Assembly (NCBI GenBank): GCA_036925085.1
Contig: JAUPFP010000032.1
Location: 515,501-579,500, forward strand
Length of the DNA: 64,000 nucleotides
Direction of reading: 5' to 3'
From: Brachycybe producta
Lineage: Eukaryota; Arthropoda; Diplopoda; Playtdesmida; Andrognathidae
The translations under genes were made by a program, and so were the position numbers. Numbering within the stretch: the first letter of the stretch is position 1; the number at the start of each line of letters is the position of its first letter. Below are positions 46,558 through 58,100 of this stretch, one piece after another. The notes under the pieces were generated by a model. The model worked only from the letters and a program-made list of their open reading frames with translations. It had not been told where the DNA came from and did not search any database.

Positions 46558-49500
46558 GTACCGAAAACGCTTTGGATCATTCAACACAGTTAACTGTATG
46601 TTTAATTGAGATTGAGTTTATCTTGTTTTGTAATTATGTTATGAATCTTTGTTCAAGGAGGAAATCGGACACTTGCTAAAGATTCTAACAGAACTTGATG
46701 GTGAAACATCCTTTGTGATTCCTACAGAAACATTTCAGTCACTTGTTTCCATCAGTTCCGATGAGGTTAGCGTCACTTAAAATGGCTTAATTCCGTCTTT
46801 TGGGAGGAAACTTGAAAGTCTTTTACAGTAATTACTAGAAGGGCAGCTCAATCACTTTAAGATGCTACGTCGCAAAATTACTTTGAAAAATCTCCACAAA
46901 GAGCGCTAGCGTCGTTTTTTTATTGAGCCCATAGACCCAATGTTAAAGAAAAAACGTTAATTTTAAAAATATACAAGTCGCGGCGGCAATATGTTTGTTT
47001 ATTTTACATATTTAAAGTTGTCCAATGTTGATGGTTCAAAGTGCAATGTGCACCTTAAATATATGCTGATTGAGTGATAGAATTACAACAAATTGGTAAA
47101 TGTGTTTCTATTCTTAAAAAGTATTTAAAAATCGCGAATTTCTAACTCTTATGTTAAACTCTATTGAGTACGCTCTTGTAAGCAAAAAAAATCCATTAAA
47201 ATGCTCGTAAAAATACGTAAAAATAATTTTAAAGAGGCAGGGAAAATACAGCAATGTGTTGGCTTCATTGTGGTTTTTTAAAATTATTTTTACGTATTTT
47301 TACGAGCATTTTAATGGATTTTTTTGCTTATGAGCGCGTACTCAATGGAGTTTAACATAAGAGTTAGAAATTCGCGATTTTGAAATACTTTTTAAAAATA
47401 GAACCGCACTTAACAATTTTTTGTCATTCTATCACTCGATCAGCATATATTTCAGGTGCACATTGCACTTTGAACCATAAAAATTGGACAACTTTAAATA
47501 TGAAAAATAAACATATTGCCGCCGCGACTGTGTTATTTTAAAAAGTAACGTTTTTTTCTTTAACATTGGGTCTATGGGCTCAATAGAAAAACGATGCTAG
47601 CGCTCCTTGTGGAGATTTTTTCAAGTAATTTTGCGATGTACCCGTTCTAGTTTCTAACACACTTTCAATTTCTCCTTAGTGTTGGCTCAACTTAAACTGC
47701 AGAACAAGCAGAGTTCGAAAATTTACGGAGCCCTGTATAGGACTTGCAAGATTTTTTTTTTAAATCTCTGTTTTATTCGGCCATGTTAATTATGCCATGT
47801 TGCGCGCACCATACTCTAATAATTAAATTATTGCAAGCGCCCTCTTGTAGCAGCAATAATTTATATTTTTAAGAGTATGGTGCGCACAACATGGCATAAT
47901 TAACATGGCCGAATAAAACAGATTAAAAGTCGACTTGTCGAGATTAAAGTAGACATATCGAGATTAAAGTCGAAATTTCGAGATTAAAGTCGACATGTTG
48001 AGATTTTAAAAAAAATCTCTCGTGTCCTTTACAGGGCTCCGTAAAAATCAGCTGTTTGTAATCTGTTCTTATTTTTCTTTAGGCGGCAACGTTGTTCACG
48101 GAACTGAAATTTGATCAGCTGCCTGATTCGGCTTTGTTTGAATTGAGCAACGCACTTTGCAACCTTAAAAGCGAGCCCAGCTTTGCTTGGTGTGTTGCCT
48201 TCTTGAGACATTGTTTGGTAAACAAGGTACTTCTCGGTTTTGTTTATAAATAATATTTACACAGGCAAGTGTGCCCAGCATTAGAATTAATTTTGCTCTA
48301 AGCCCTTTTATGACGTCAGACAAAGTAACAAACCAATCAGAAATTGAAAAGGGCGGAGCATGTGACATCAGACCAAGTAACAAACCAATTAGAAATTGAT
48401 GACGTTCATAAAAGGGCGGAGCAAAAGAAATTATAATGCTGTGCGCAATTGCCTGTTATACAAGCAAGAGTGCTCAGCAGAATAAAGTCGTTTGTCCCGC
48501 CCATTTTTTGAGGAACCATGGTTTGGTTGGTCTGACATCACATGCTCCGCTATTTCAATTTCTAATTGGTTGATATTTGGTCTGACGCTCATAAAAGGGC
48601 AGAGCAAACAACTGTATTTTACTGTGCACACTTGCCTGTAATATTTAGTGTGAAAAATCGGATAACACGAAAAATCAGATAACACGAAAAATCGGATAAT
48701 ACGGAAAATCGGATAACACGAAAATGGGATAACACGAAAATGGGATAACACGAAAATGGGATAACACGAAAAATAGGATAACACGAAAAATGGGATAATA
48801 CGAAAAATCTGATAACACGAAAAATGTCTTAATACGAAAAATCGGATAACACGAAAAATGGGATAATACGAAAAATCGGATAACACGAAAAATGGGATAA
48901 TACGAAAAATCGGATAACAGGAAAATGGGATAATACGAAAAATCGGATAACACGAAAAATGTGATAATACGAAAAATCGGATAACACGAAAATGGGATAA
49001 TACGAAAAATCGGATAACACGAAAATGGGATATCACGAAAAATCGGATAACACGAAAATGGGATATCGCGAAAAATCGGATAATACGTTTGAAATATGGT
49101 TTCGATCGTAACTTTTGTTTTTTATAGCACCAAATTCGTTTAACACGAAATAATATTCCTATAGCCTATTCCTAAATTTTCTTTTCATTGCACAATGAAA
49201 AATAAGATGATTATGATCGTAATCGAAACGTCAGCCATTTTAATTATCATATTTTATACATTGTATAATATTTTGACGGTACGTTCGTTCCGTTTCCGTA
49301 CGTAGGTTCGTTATTTGCAACATGCTGCGTCCAGAACGTTAACTTCTAGCATTTGTTTGCTGGTAGAACGGCTTCCTCGTGCTGCAATAAAGGGTTTCTT
49401 GACTCCATCTGTTTGTGATAGTCAATTTGGTTAGTAATTAGTAATTACTAATTGAGGCGTGTATTTCCATAACGTTGTAAATGCCACATAAGGGTGAAAT

Positions 49501-52500
49501 AACGTTTTTAATCGAAAATGGGGGAATTTGCTTGTCACGAAAGGGTCCTAGCTGTTAAAAGAACTGAAGTAGAATTGTTGTGCGAGTCATAACGTTGTAA
49601 CAGCCAATAGCAATTCTAGTGGTAACCTGGCCAGTCACTTGGCGACTATAGTCACGTTGTAAACGCCAACAATGTCACTATAGGGACAACTTCTTTAGCA
49701 TTATGTGGCATGTTGGCGTTTACAACGATTTTTTTTGTGGCCCAAGTGACAACTGTAAAGATGATCATCATCATCAGTAAAGCAACTGTAATTATGCTTT
49801 TTTCTAATTAAAAATGGTTTGTTAGAGGCTAGATGTGTGGTGACTATCAGTTGTCAAGTATAGTTCTAGCCTCTAACCAGTGTTTTTTAATTTTGATTGA
49901 GAAAACCATAAATTATTGGTTGATCTAAACGGGATTGTTACTTTACAATTGGCTCTTGGGGTCACAGATGGAGAAATAGTTGCATAAAATATATTGCATA
50001 AAAATCCGAGTCCTACTGATTAATAATTTTCAATCGATTCTCTTCATTTCTTAGCTTCCTGTAAATTCTATTACAATATTTTATGCCTTTTAAGTAGAAA
50101 ATTTGGATTTTTTCCTGAAAAAATTAAATTTTGGCATTTACAACGTTTTTGGAAATGGCGCGCTTCAATGTGTTTTTTTTTTTTCATTTACAGGTGTTTT
50201 TCAATGTGATGTCGTATGTCGGCTTTTTAAAGAGAATCTTATCGCAGAACATCAACATCTGTTTTTAAAGTAGGTTTTCAGTTGGACGGTTTTTTGGTCC
50301 AATGGGATTTAACATGGAGTTAGAAAAACGTATGGTTTTAAACATTATTTAAAACTAGTGGGGTAACCCGTCATAAATGACGGGAGCGAAATTCACAGGC
50401 AATTGTGCGCATGCGCGTCGTTTTTTTCCTTTTTTTTACTTCTTTCAATTCAATTTCAAGTCACCCCCTCCCACTTTTCTCTCTTTCTCTCCCCCTTCTA
50501 CACTTTCCAACCTTTTCCCCTCAACCCCTCCCACTTTTCTCTCTCTCTCTCTCCCCCCTTCTACACTTTCCAAAGGAAGAGTTTAACATATAGTTGACCT
50601 TGAGAAAAAAAAAACGGTTCATTTATTCAAATTTATATAAATTCCGACGTGCTTCAATGGTTTTGTTACTCCACACACACACACACACACACACATACAC
50701 AGACCTGGGATATTATATATATATTAATATAATATAATATAATATAGAAGGACCTTTTCAAAATTTCTACAAAGCGATCACTTGACGAACAATACTTTCT
50801 ATTGCATTTTGCGCTTTAATCTATCTTCATTGAACTATTGCGAGACTATTTCTTGAAATTTCTAGTAATTAACACCCTATAGTAACACTCGTATGTCTCA
50901 TTGTCTTTTACTCAAAACAAGAAGATGGCGGTGTATCTAGGTGTTTTCCGAAACACCTAGATACACCGCCATCTTCAACCTATGAGTTTTCGAGGATACA
51001 GGCAGTTAGAAATCGGGGAGAACTTCAGTTGGCTCCGCCCTTGTTATGACGACCGGCAACTTCTAATTGGCTTGTTGTGTGGTTCGATGTTGAAAAGGGC
51101 GGAGCATGTGACGTCAGACTACATAACCAATTAGAAGTTGCCGGTCGTCAAACAAGGGCGGAGCCAACTGAAGTTCTCCCCGATTTCTAACTGCCTGTTT
51201 CGAGGATTGATTGCGTGATTGTACTAAATTTATATTTGCAGGAAATGTCTCGACTGCCTAGAAGTGCTTAATGAAAGTCACGTTGTCTTTCTTCAGTGTG
51301 TACTGAATTGCAAGGTATAAAGTGGCTCTATAGGTATTTATTTTGCTTTTGTCCTACCAGATGGCGCTACTGCATTGGTTTATGTTATGCTTCATAGACA
51401 AATTTTGTCAAATTTGGACGCAAAAACGTGAAGCGAACGTTTTTCAAAAACAACATTACGAAAAAATTCAAATTGTTTTCAAAACTAGAACGGTAAAGGG
51501 TTATACTAAAAGTGTTTTCGTGGTAATATCTTAAAAAATAAACATTTTATAGTTGTTTGGAATTTATGTTTTTCTATTCATGGAAAACTATTTTAGCCTA
51601 TTTTTCAAACTGTCATAAAAAGTTTATTTTGAAAGATATCATCATCGAAAAAACTTTTAGCATTATCACCAACTATTCTAGTTTGTAAAACACTTTGAAT
51701 TTTTTCGTAATGTTTCTCCTGAAAAACGTTCACTTGAAAAATAGAAATTTTCTCAAAACCGCGGTATGGATGGAAGACAGACCTTCTATAGAACATAATA
51801 GCCACTGTAGTGGCGCCATCTGCGGATATGAAAACAAAATAAATATTTATAAAGCCGCCTTAAGAGCGCAAGTAAATAATTTATTTTGTCGCTGTAGCAT
51901 TAGATGTAGAGGTTGGACGAATCCTAAATTTTCTCGAATCCAAATCCTAAATTTATTCGAATCCGAATCCTAAATTTTCTCGAATCCGAATCCTAAATTT
52001 ATTCGAATCCGAGTCAGAATCCTAAATTTTTTCGAATACGAATCCAAAACTTTCTCAAATTCGAATCCGAATCCTAAATTTTCTCAAATCTGAAATTTTT
52101 TCGAATCCGAATCCTAAACTTTCTCAAATTCGAATCCGAATCCGAAATTTTCTCGAATCCAAATCCGAAATTTTTTCGAATCCGAATCCTAAACTTTCTC
52201 AAATTCGAATTCGAATCCTAAATTTTCTCGAATCCGAATCCAAATTTTTTCTCGAATCCCAATCCGAATTCAAATTTTTTCTCGAATCCCAATCCGAATT
52301 CAAATTTTTTTCTAAAAGGTTCTCGAATCCAATCAAATCTTTGGAATTCTTCATATAAGAATCGTATATTATTCATTAATAAGATAAAAATAAATGAAAT
52401 AATATTAAATGTGAAATTATTAATAATAAAAAAAAACAAAGTGTGGCACTCCGGGTCGCCACAAGGTGATGATATTTGTGATCCGGATACCGCCGAAATT

Positions 52501-53791
52501 GCAACAATGCCGGTTTTTTTTTGTTAGTGAAGCGCTTCTATTGGACGTCAATGGAGTTAAAACTAATTTTACCAAAGTTTTTAACATTTTTTTAAGGTTA
52601 GGATTTGAAAGACGAAAAAAGCGCGAAGATTCGAGTTTTCGAATCTTGAATATTTTTCAAGATTCGCGGGATTCGAATGTCCCATCCCTAATTATTACTG
52701 TTAATATTTACAGATTGAATTGAGTATCGAAGCAAGTGGAATGATCGTGACCCTGCTATGGAATTCTTCCGAAGGATTAAAAAAGAATTTAAAGTTTTCA
52801 AAACTTCTTTTATCTTTTATTTTGTACTCTCGTCATTCCCATTCCGTAAGCTTAAATTCTTTCCACATTCATTTCGTACATCTAGGAATAAATATTACGA
52901 GAGTAGCGTAAAAGTGATTTTACTCAGTTATGTTCTTCTCGACAGTTACTAGTTAACTTAAGAGCCTAGATACAGTGTTTAATTCAAAATTCCTCCGAAT
53001 GTACTGTAGGTGCTGCTATCGTTTTTGGTATAAAAATGGTTTTTTGTCCGGGTATGAAGTCCCATAAAAATCAATAGAAAAATAGCTGCACGTGCTAAGC
53101 TTATAAAAAGCAATCGGCGTGAAGCCAATACATTAGTGCACGTGCTAATTTTTTGTTATTCTTCTAAATCGTTTTTAACGAGAGTTCTTCAAACGTTTGT
53201 TGGCAGGTTTTTTGGTCCAATGGGATTTAACATGGAGTTAGAAATCCGTACAGTTTTAAACCTTATTTAAAAAATCGAAGGACCTTTTCAAAATTTCTAT
53301 AAAGCAACAGCTTAACGAACAACACTTTTCTATGGCATTTTGCGCTTTAATGTATCTTCATTGAACGATTACGAGACTATTTCTTGAAATTTCAGTAACA
53401 CCTGCTCGAAACAGCTAGCTGGAGGTGTATCTAGGCCCCATGAAAGCCGAACACACACCTTGTTAAATGGCTATACCAGATATTGCATCATCGCTATCCG
53501 AAATTTTCTTTTTACATAGACTCCTATAGAAAAAATGTATTAATTGAGATGCTGGCGCCATCTACTGGTTATTTTCTTCAATTTACCCATGTAGATTGCC
53601 TCTTAATTTGAAATTTTTAATCTGTTAATTATTTTCAGCGGGAACATTTGAAGTGATAAAACATTTTTCTTTCTTTTTTTTTTATGAAACTAAAGTTGAC
53701 GGAAAAGCAATTTCGTGATCTACAACTGGCAATTGAACGGATTGAAACTCCTTTGAAGAAAACTTGCGAGACGGCATTGAAGAAAACGTGA
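46558..53791 (+). CDS. FANCE: FANCE-like protein, C-terminal domain (seven exons, 5' part uncertain)
   Basis: Exons on the plus strand: 46558-46595, 46658-46765, 48083-48226 (or to 48236), 50194-50269, 51242-51314, 52714-52845 and 53696-53791 with a TGA stop. The peptide of about 220 residues matches my knowledge of the FANCE C-terminal domain in order: a Leu-rich helical start (LLKILTELDGE), CRLFKE where vertebrates have CRLMKE, a VxLQxxL segment, FSKLLL where they have YAKLxL, then LTEKQ...LQLAI and a terminal KKTCETALKK matching the RKSLQAALKHL tail. FANCE is a nuclear core-complex subunit that bridges to FANCD2 for interstrand-crosslink repair. All junctions are in phase except exon 3 to 4, where a phase-1 end is needed: either the weak donor at 48237 is used or a small exon was missed. 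Introns are packed with MITEs. Family call from memory, not a search. Confidence 0.62.
46866..47639. mobile_element. Fold-back element, most complete copy
   Basis: Outer ends CGTCGCAAAATTACTTTG and CAAGTAATTTTGCGATG, both next to TA, suggest a Tc1/mariner-like TA target. The arms include CTCCACAAAGAGCGCTAGC and its inverse, meeting near 47240. It lies in a FANCE intron. A fragment of the same end occurs in P450-A and P450-B intron 3 (about 4556-4640 and 21530-21595). Confidence 0.7.
47722..48045. mobile_element. MITE with TTTACGGAGCCCTGTA ends and a nested inverted repeat
   Basis: Ends TTTACGGAGCCCTGTATAGG and the inverse of CCTTTACAGGGCTCCGTAAA. An inner inverted repeat of about 43 bp per arm (about 47776-47919) contains ATTCGGCCATGTTAATTATG. 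Four 18-19 bp GAGATTAAAGTCGAC units follow. It ends 37 bp before a FANCE exon. Confidence 0.75.
48263..48463. mobile_element. MITE with ACAGGCAAGTGTGCCCAGCA ends
   Basis: Left tip ACAGGCAAGTGTGCCCAGC and right tip GCTGTGCGCAATTGCCTGT. The interior is AAAGGGCGGAGC / GACGTCAGAC. It is followed after two bases by a second member of the family. Confidence 0.7.
48466..48639. mobile_element. MITE, adjacent second member of the same family
   Basis: Tips ACAAGCAAGAGTGCTCAGCA and CTGTGCACACTTGCCTGT. It sits head to tail with the copy at 48263-48463. A third full copy lies at 59002-59152. Confidence 0.65.
48655..49092 (-). repeat. GGATAACACGAAAAATC minisatellite
   Basis: About 26 units of 16-17 bp alternating GGATAACACGAAAAATC and GGGATAATACGAAAA forms. 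The 201-residue minus-strand frame rich in Phe-Ser-Cys-Tyr-Pro is a product of the repeat and not a gene. Confidence 0.9.
49450..50170. mobile_element. Fold-back element with AACGTTGTAAATGCC ends and nested insert
   Basis: Outer ends TTCCATAACGTTGTAAATGCC and the inverse of GGCATTTACAACGTTTTTGG. An inner pair CGTTGTAAACGCCAACA (49655) / TGTTGGCGTTTACAACG (49715) forms a second hairpin. The part 49785-50010 matches the palindromic modules at 62155-62900. Related arms are at 31430-31735. Confidence 0.6.
50355..50710 (-). mobile_element. Helitron-like non-autonomous element inserted in an older repeat
   Basis: Reverse orientation: CTAG at 50355-50358, hairpin just inside, CA microsatellite and ACAGACCTGGGA end at 50710. 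It interrupts a dispersed repeat; the uninterrupted sequence of that repeat is at about 53220-53300. This gives a paralogous empty site consistent with A|T insertion. Confidence 0.68.
50921..50976. repeat. 26-bp perfect hairpin
   Basis: Arms 50921-50946 and 50951-50976 (GAAGATGGCGGTGTATCTAG and onward) are fully complementary around a 4-nt loop. Confidence 0.85.
50999..51203. mobile_element. MITE, second copy of the GGCTCCGCCC family
   Basis: Arms AACTTCAGTTGGCTCCGCCC and its inverse with TAACTGCCTGT at the tips. It lies in a FANCE intron about 40 bp before the exon at 51242. Confidence 0.75.
51319..51868. mobile_element. MITE with AAGTGGCT...TATTTATTTTG ends
   Basis: Left end AAGTGGCTCTATAGGTATTT and right end ATAAATATTTATAAAGCCGC are inverse. 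Directly behind the FANCE exon ending 51314. The family recurs at 57493-58035 and in pieces near 12770, 35080, 39565 and 46400. Confidence 0.65.
51905..52690 (+). mobile_element. MITE with expanded GAATCCGAATCCTAAATTTT array
   Basis: Tip GAGGTTGGACGAATCC faces GGATTCGAATGTCCCATCCCT. Between them about fifteen GAATCCGAATCCTAAATTTTCTC units occupy 51915-52320. A shorter copy of the element is at 26308-26722, also in a flank of coding exons. Confidence 0.7.
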
Positions 53792-54628
53792 CGATTAACT
53801 TCTTTTGCCTGGCCACGATGATTACTTCAAAGATAAACAATTAACTAAGACATTTAGCAAATTTAAAGAGACCATTAAATCCAGAAATTTATTTTCAAAA
53901 TATTGTCAAAAATTATTCAACGATTACCAAAACGATTTTTAAAATTTAAAATAAGTCGTTAATAAATATAATTAAAAAAAATTAAAAATTTTAATCAGTT
54001 GACTTCATATAAATGGACTTTATCAGATAGATGCGCCACCAAACAACAGACATTGGCAATAAAAAAATTGCATAATGTACTCCTCTACTTGAATTCTGGT
54101 GTTGTCACCTCACATTACTTTTAATTCCCTATTCAAGTACATGTTTTCCCTATTAATTTCAAAGTACTATGGATTTAATATTCGAAATTGAAATTGAAAA
54201 GGTAGTCGAAATTGAAAAGAAATCAAAATTGAAAAGAAATTGAAATTGAACGAAATGAAATTGAAATGGAAATGAAAATGTGATTAAAATTCAACTGAAT
54301 TAATTCAAACAAAATTTCAATTGAAAAAGAAGTTGAAAGTTAAATTTAAACAAAATGAAATTTCATTTGAAAAGTAATTATGATGATGATAATTTTATTT
54401 AAATGATGACACGAAGCTATTAAATCAGTTTGTTCGAAATGAAGTTGAAATTCAAAATAAATTGAAATGGAAATGAAATTTTAAAAAAAAAATTAAATTT
54501 TGGAACAAAAAACTTGAAATAAGAATTTTGAATTTAGTTCTAGAGCGTTCTGCTCATGTCAGAGAAAAAGGACTAACAAATAAATCTGATTACACCGCTA
54601 TCTAGTAGCAATTTTGTTTGTTAACTAT

Positions 54629-54859
54629 ACTAGCGTTTGCCCATTTGAATTAGCAGAGCGCATGCGCATTACCATCTTATCGGTTTATGTAGGAAAGTGA
54701 TTGCAGATTTGCGTTAGCAGCGCCATCTATTGATCACCAATGGAAACTGCCGATGAGACGTTCACTATAGGTTTGGTTTGGTTAGGTTAGTTTTCCTATA
54801 TAAAACGATAAGATGGTAATGCGCATGCGCTCTGCTAATTCTAATGGGCAAACGCTAGT
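54629..54859. mobile_element. MITE with 53-54 bp terminal inverted repeats
   Basis: Arms 54629-54682 and 54806-54859 (ACTAGCGTTTGCCCATTTGA and onward) are near-perfect inverses, with AGAGCGCATGCGCATTACC in the inner half. The 123-bp centre is unrelated. It lies between the FANCE and hAT-like genes. Confidence 0.8.
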
Positions 54860-55158
54860 GTTAAATATAACCTTTTTGGTTTTTTACTTTGCTCAATAGA
54901 GGGCGTTGCAATGCTCGCTTTTCATTCAGAAAAACCGTATTGCGCATGTCAGAAGGAAAATTCTATTGTTTTCGTTATTCGCTTTCGTTGAGTCATTTGT
55001 AAATCGATATTTTATCTATCGTTGTGTTTGAGGCCATTTTTGTCTGTTTAAATATATATCGTAATCCATATTGGAAATTTAAACGCGTATCGATTTTTTA
55101 TTGGAAACATATCGTCTGAAAAAGAAAATTTACTTTTCAAACTTAAAAAGTGGTCGAA

Positions 55159-58100
55159 ATGAGTGACTTAGGGATTGAGGTTTGTATTAGAGGCGGTTTT
55201 TTTTCGTTTTATATTTGTTGTTTTGTGTCATGGCGTCTTTATTACTGGCTTTCGCGCCAGAGTGAAAGAGAAAATAGCCTCAAACAAGCCCCTCGTTTAA
55301 GCACGCCGCCATTGAGCTTCATGTTAAATCTCAACATAGTGTCTATGAGCTGGGGGTCGTATTTGAGGCTATTTTTTAACCGCCTAGGCTTTCTTCTCGT
55401 TGTGTTTGTTTTTTATGCCTTGCTTTCTCTGTCACTCTTTCGGTTGAACACGCGCCATGTGATCGCGCGCATCGATAACATTGAACGGGTTTTCTCTTAT
55501 TGGTTTTCCGTTTGCGGAGTGAAAATCGATTTCACATTCGTCTAGATGTGATTTTTTTTCGCAGCCGGTTTCGCACGATGCTGCTTCGTGGATCACTTCG
55601 GTGTTTCTATGTTCTAATCTTGTGCAAAGAATACAAGATATGAAATATGCGACAAGTGTACGCATCGTGCGAAACTGGCCTTAAGGTTTTTTTGTCGTTG
55701 TCCACCAGGGGGGTCTTTTGAGGGCCCTTTGGTGCCTTCGTGGGGAGCAGCCTCTTGTATAAATAGAATATATAATAGAAATATAATTCACGACTTTCTT
55801 TTAAAAATAATTCTGGTTTTATTGTATTAAAAAAAATTTACGATTTTCTTATAAAATTTCAAATTTTCTTTTAAATAATTCACGATGTTTTTTTTTGAAA
55901 TTTTTTCCTGAAAATAATTTACGATTTTCTCCTAAAAAAAATCACTATTTTCTCTTCAAGTTATTATATTGAAAATTTACGATTTTTTTTTTATAAAATT
56001 TCAGATTTTCTTTTAAATAATTCACGATTTTTTTCTTGAAATTTTTTTTCTGAAAAAAATTTACGATTTTCTCCTAAAAAAATTCACGATTTTCTCCTCA
56101 AGTTATCCTATTGAAAATTTACGATTTTTTTTATAAAATTTCAGATTTTCTTTTAAATAATTCACGATTTTTTTTTTTGAAATTTTTTTTCTGAAACAAA
56201 TTTACGATTTTTTATCCGAAAAAAAAAATAAAAATTTTCTACGAAAATAATTCCTTATTTTCTCGAAAATAATTAAAGGTATTATATAATTCACGATTTC
56301 AACTAATATTCAAGATTTTCTCTTAAAAATTCAAATTTTTTTTCCGAAAATAATTCATTATTTGTTTAAAAAAAAATGATTTTCTTATATGTAATTTACG
56401 ATTTTCTTCTAAAAATAATTATCGATGTTCTCCTGTAATTCACGAATTTTTTTTATAAATAAAAGTAAACGATTTCTGTTTTTCTTAAAAAAAATTTACG
56501 ATTTTTTTTTTTTTAAATCACGATTTTCTCTTGAAAATAATTCACGATTTCAAGTGAAATTCGAAGTTGAAAATTTTCTACGCAAATAATAATTTTCACG
56601 ATTTTCTCGTATAATTCACGAGTTTCTCCTATAATTTACGATTTTCTTATAAATTGAAAATTCACGATTTTTTTGTCCTGAAAATTTTTACAATTTTGTT
56701 TTCCTAAAAACTTTTACGATTATTTTTTTCTAAAATTTTTTGCGATTTTTTTTTTTTCCTAAAATCTTTTGCGATTTTTTTTTCATAAAAACTTTTACGA
56801 TTTTCTTGTAAAAATTCAAAACAATAAATGAAAAAAAAAACTTTCCGTTTTTCAGAAATCGGAGCGGAAGATCATTCCGCTTCCAGGTGGACGTTCCGAA
56901 GTATGGAAACGTAAACTATTCGGGTTTTACAGCCTCGACGGCAAGACCGTCATCGATAGACAGCGAGCGGTTTGTTGCGTTTGTTATTCAGAAATCCCTT
57001 ACAGCGGAAACACAACGAATCTTGGAATCCATCTTGCGAAAAGACACTCGGATGTTTACCTGGCGATGAAAGCCGAACTGGAGGCGATGGGAAAAGACGC
57101 AAAGAAACTTCCGGGTCCTCGTAACACTTCGATCGGATCGACCGTGATGCCGAGTGCTACTCCGAGCGCACAGGTTTTACAGCGAGCTTCGATGCGAGCC
57201 GTACACATAACGGATACGGTGGCATCGTTTCTTGCTCGGGATCTCCATTCGTCGGCAGTTGCCGACGGAGATGGTTTTAAACATCTTCTGAGTGTTCTCG
57301 AACCTCGATACGATCCGTTGGAATCATCCAACATCATCGAGGTTCTTCAGAACAAGAAGCAGGTGATTTCGGCCGTACTTCTCGAAAAGTTTACCAACAT
57401 CGAAGCTTGTGCGCTTACGTCCGATTGTTGGACTGCGGACAATGGTCGAAAATATTGTACGCTTCTGGTACGTTTTCCAGAACTGTTTCATTGAAGGTGG
57501 CTGAATAGATGTTTATTTTGTTTTTATCCTCACAGATGGCGCCACTGCTATGGCTATTTTTTCTATAGGAGGTCTTTCCCCCTCCACCTGAGGTTTTGAA
57601 GCGAACGTTTTTCAGGAGAAACATTACAAAAAAATTCAAAGTGTTTTAGAAACTAGAATAGTTGGTGATAATTCTAAAAAAATTTTCACGATGATATCTT
57701 TCAAAATAAACTTTTTATGACATTTCGAAAAACACCGAAATCAGTTTTTCATGAAATTTCAATGAAAAGCGGGTCATTTTTCAAACTGAACTATATAATT
57801 GTTTATTTTTTAAGATATTGTCATGAAAAAAACTTTAGCGTCTTCTTTTACCATTCTAGTTTTAAAGACAATTTGTATTTTTTAATAATGCTGTTTTTAA
57901 AAAAAACCGTTCGCTTGACGTTTTTGCGGTCCAAATTTTACACCAAAAAAAAGTATGGTGCTTAGCATTAGCCACTACAATGGCGCCAGTCAGTGGGATT
58001 CAAGAGCAAAATAAATATATATTCAGCCACCATAACGAAAACTAAATTTGGTTTTAGAAAAGAATTTTTTTTTTGTGCAAATTATGATATTTTACAGAAC

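Noticed and set aside
48431-49036. 201-residue minus-strand open frame rich in Phe, Cys, Tyr and Pro
   Set aside because: Direct product of the 16-17 bp tandem repeat plus MITE sequence; no domain.
55150-55545. 131-residue plus-strand frame
   Set aside because: Starts at a GTG, continues through a likely donor (GTTTGT at 55180) and has no recognisable domain; only its first seven codons after the ATG are used in the hAT-like model.
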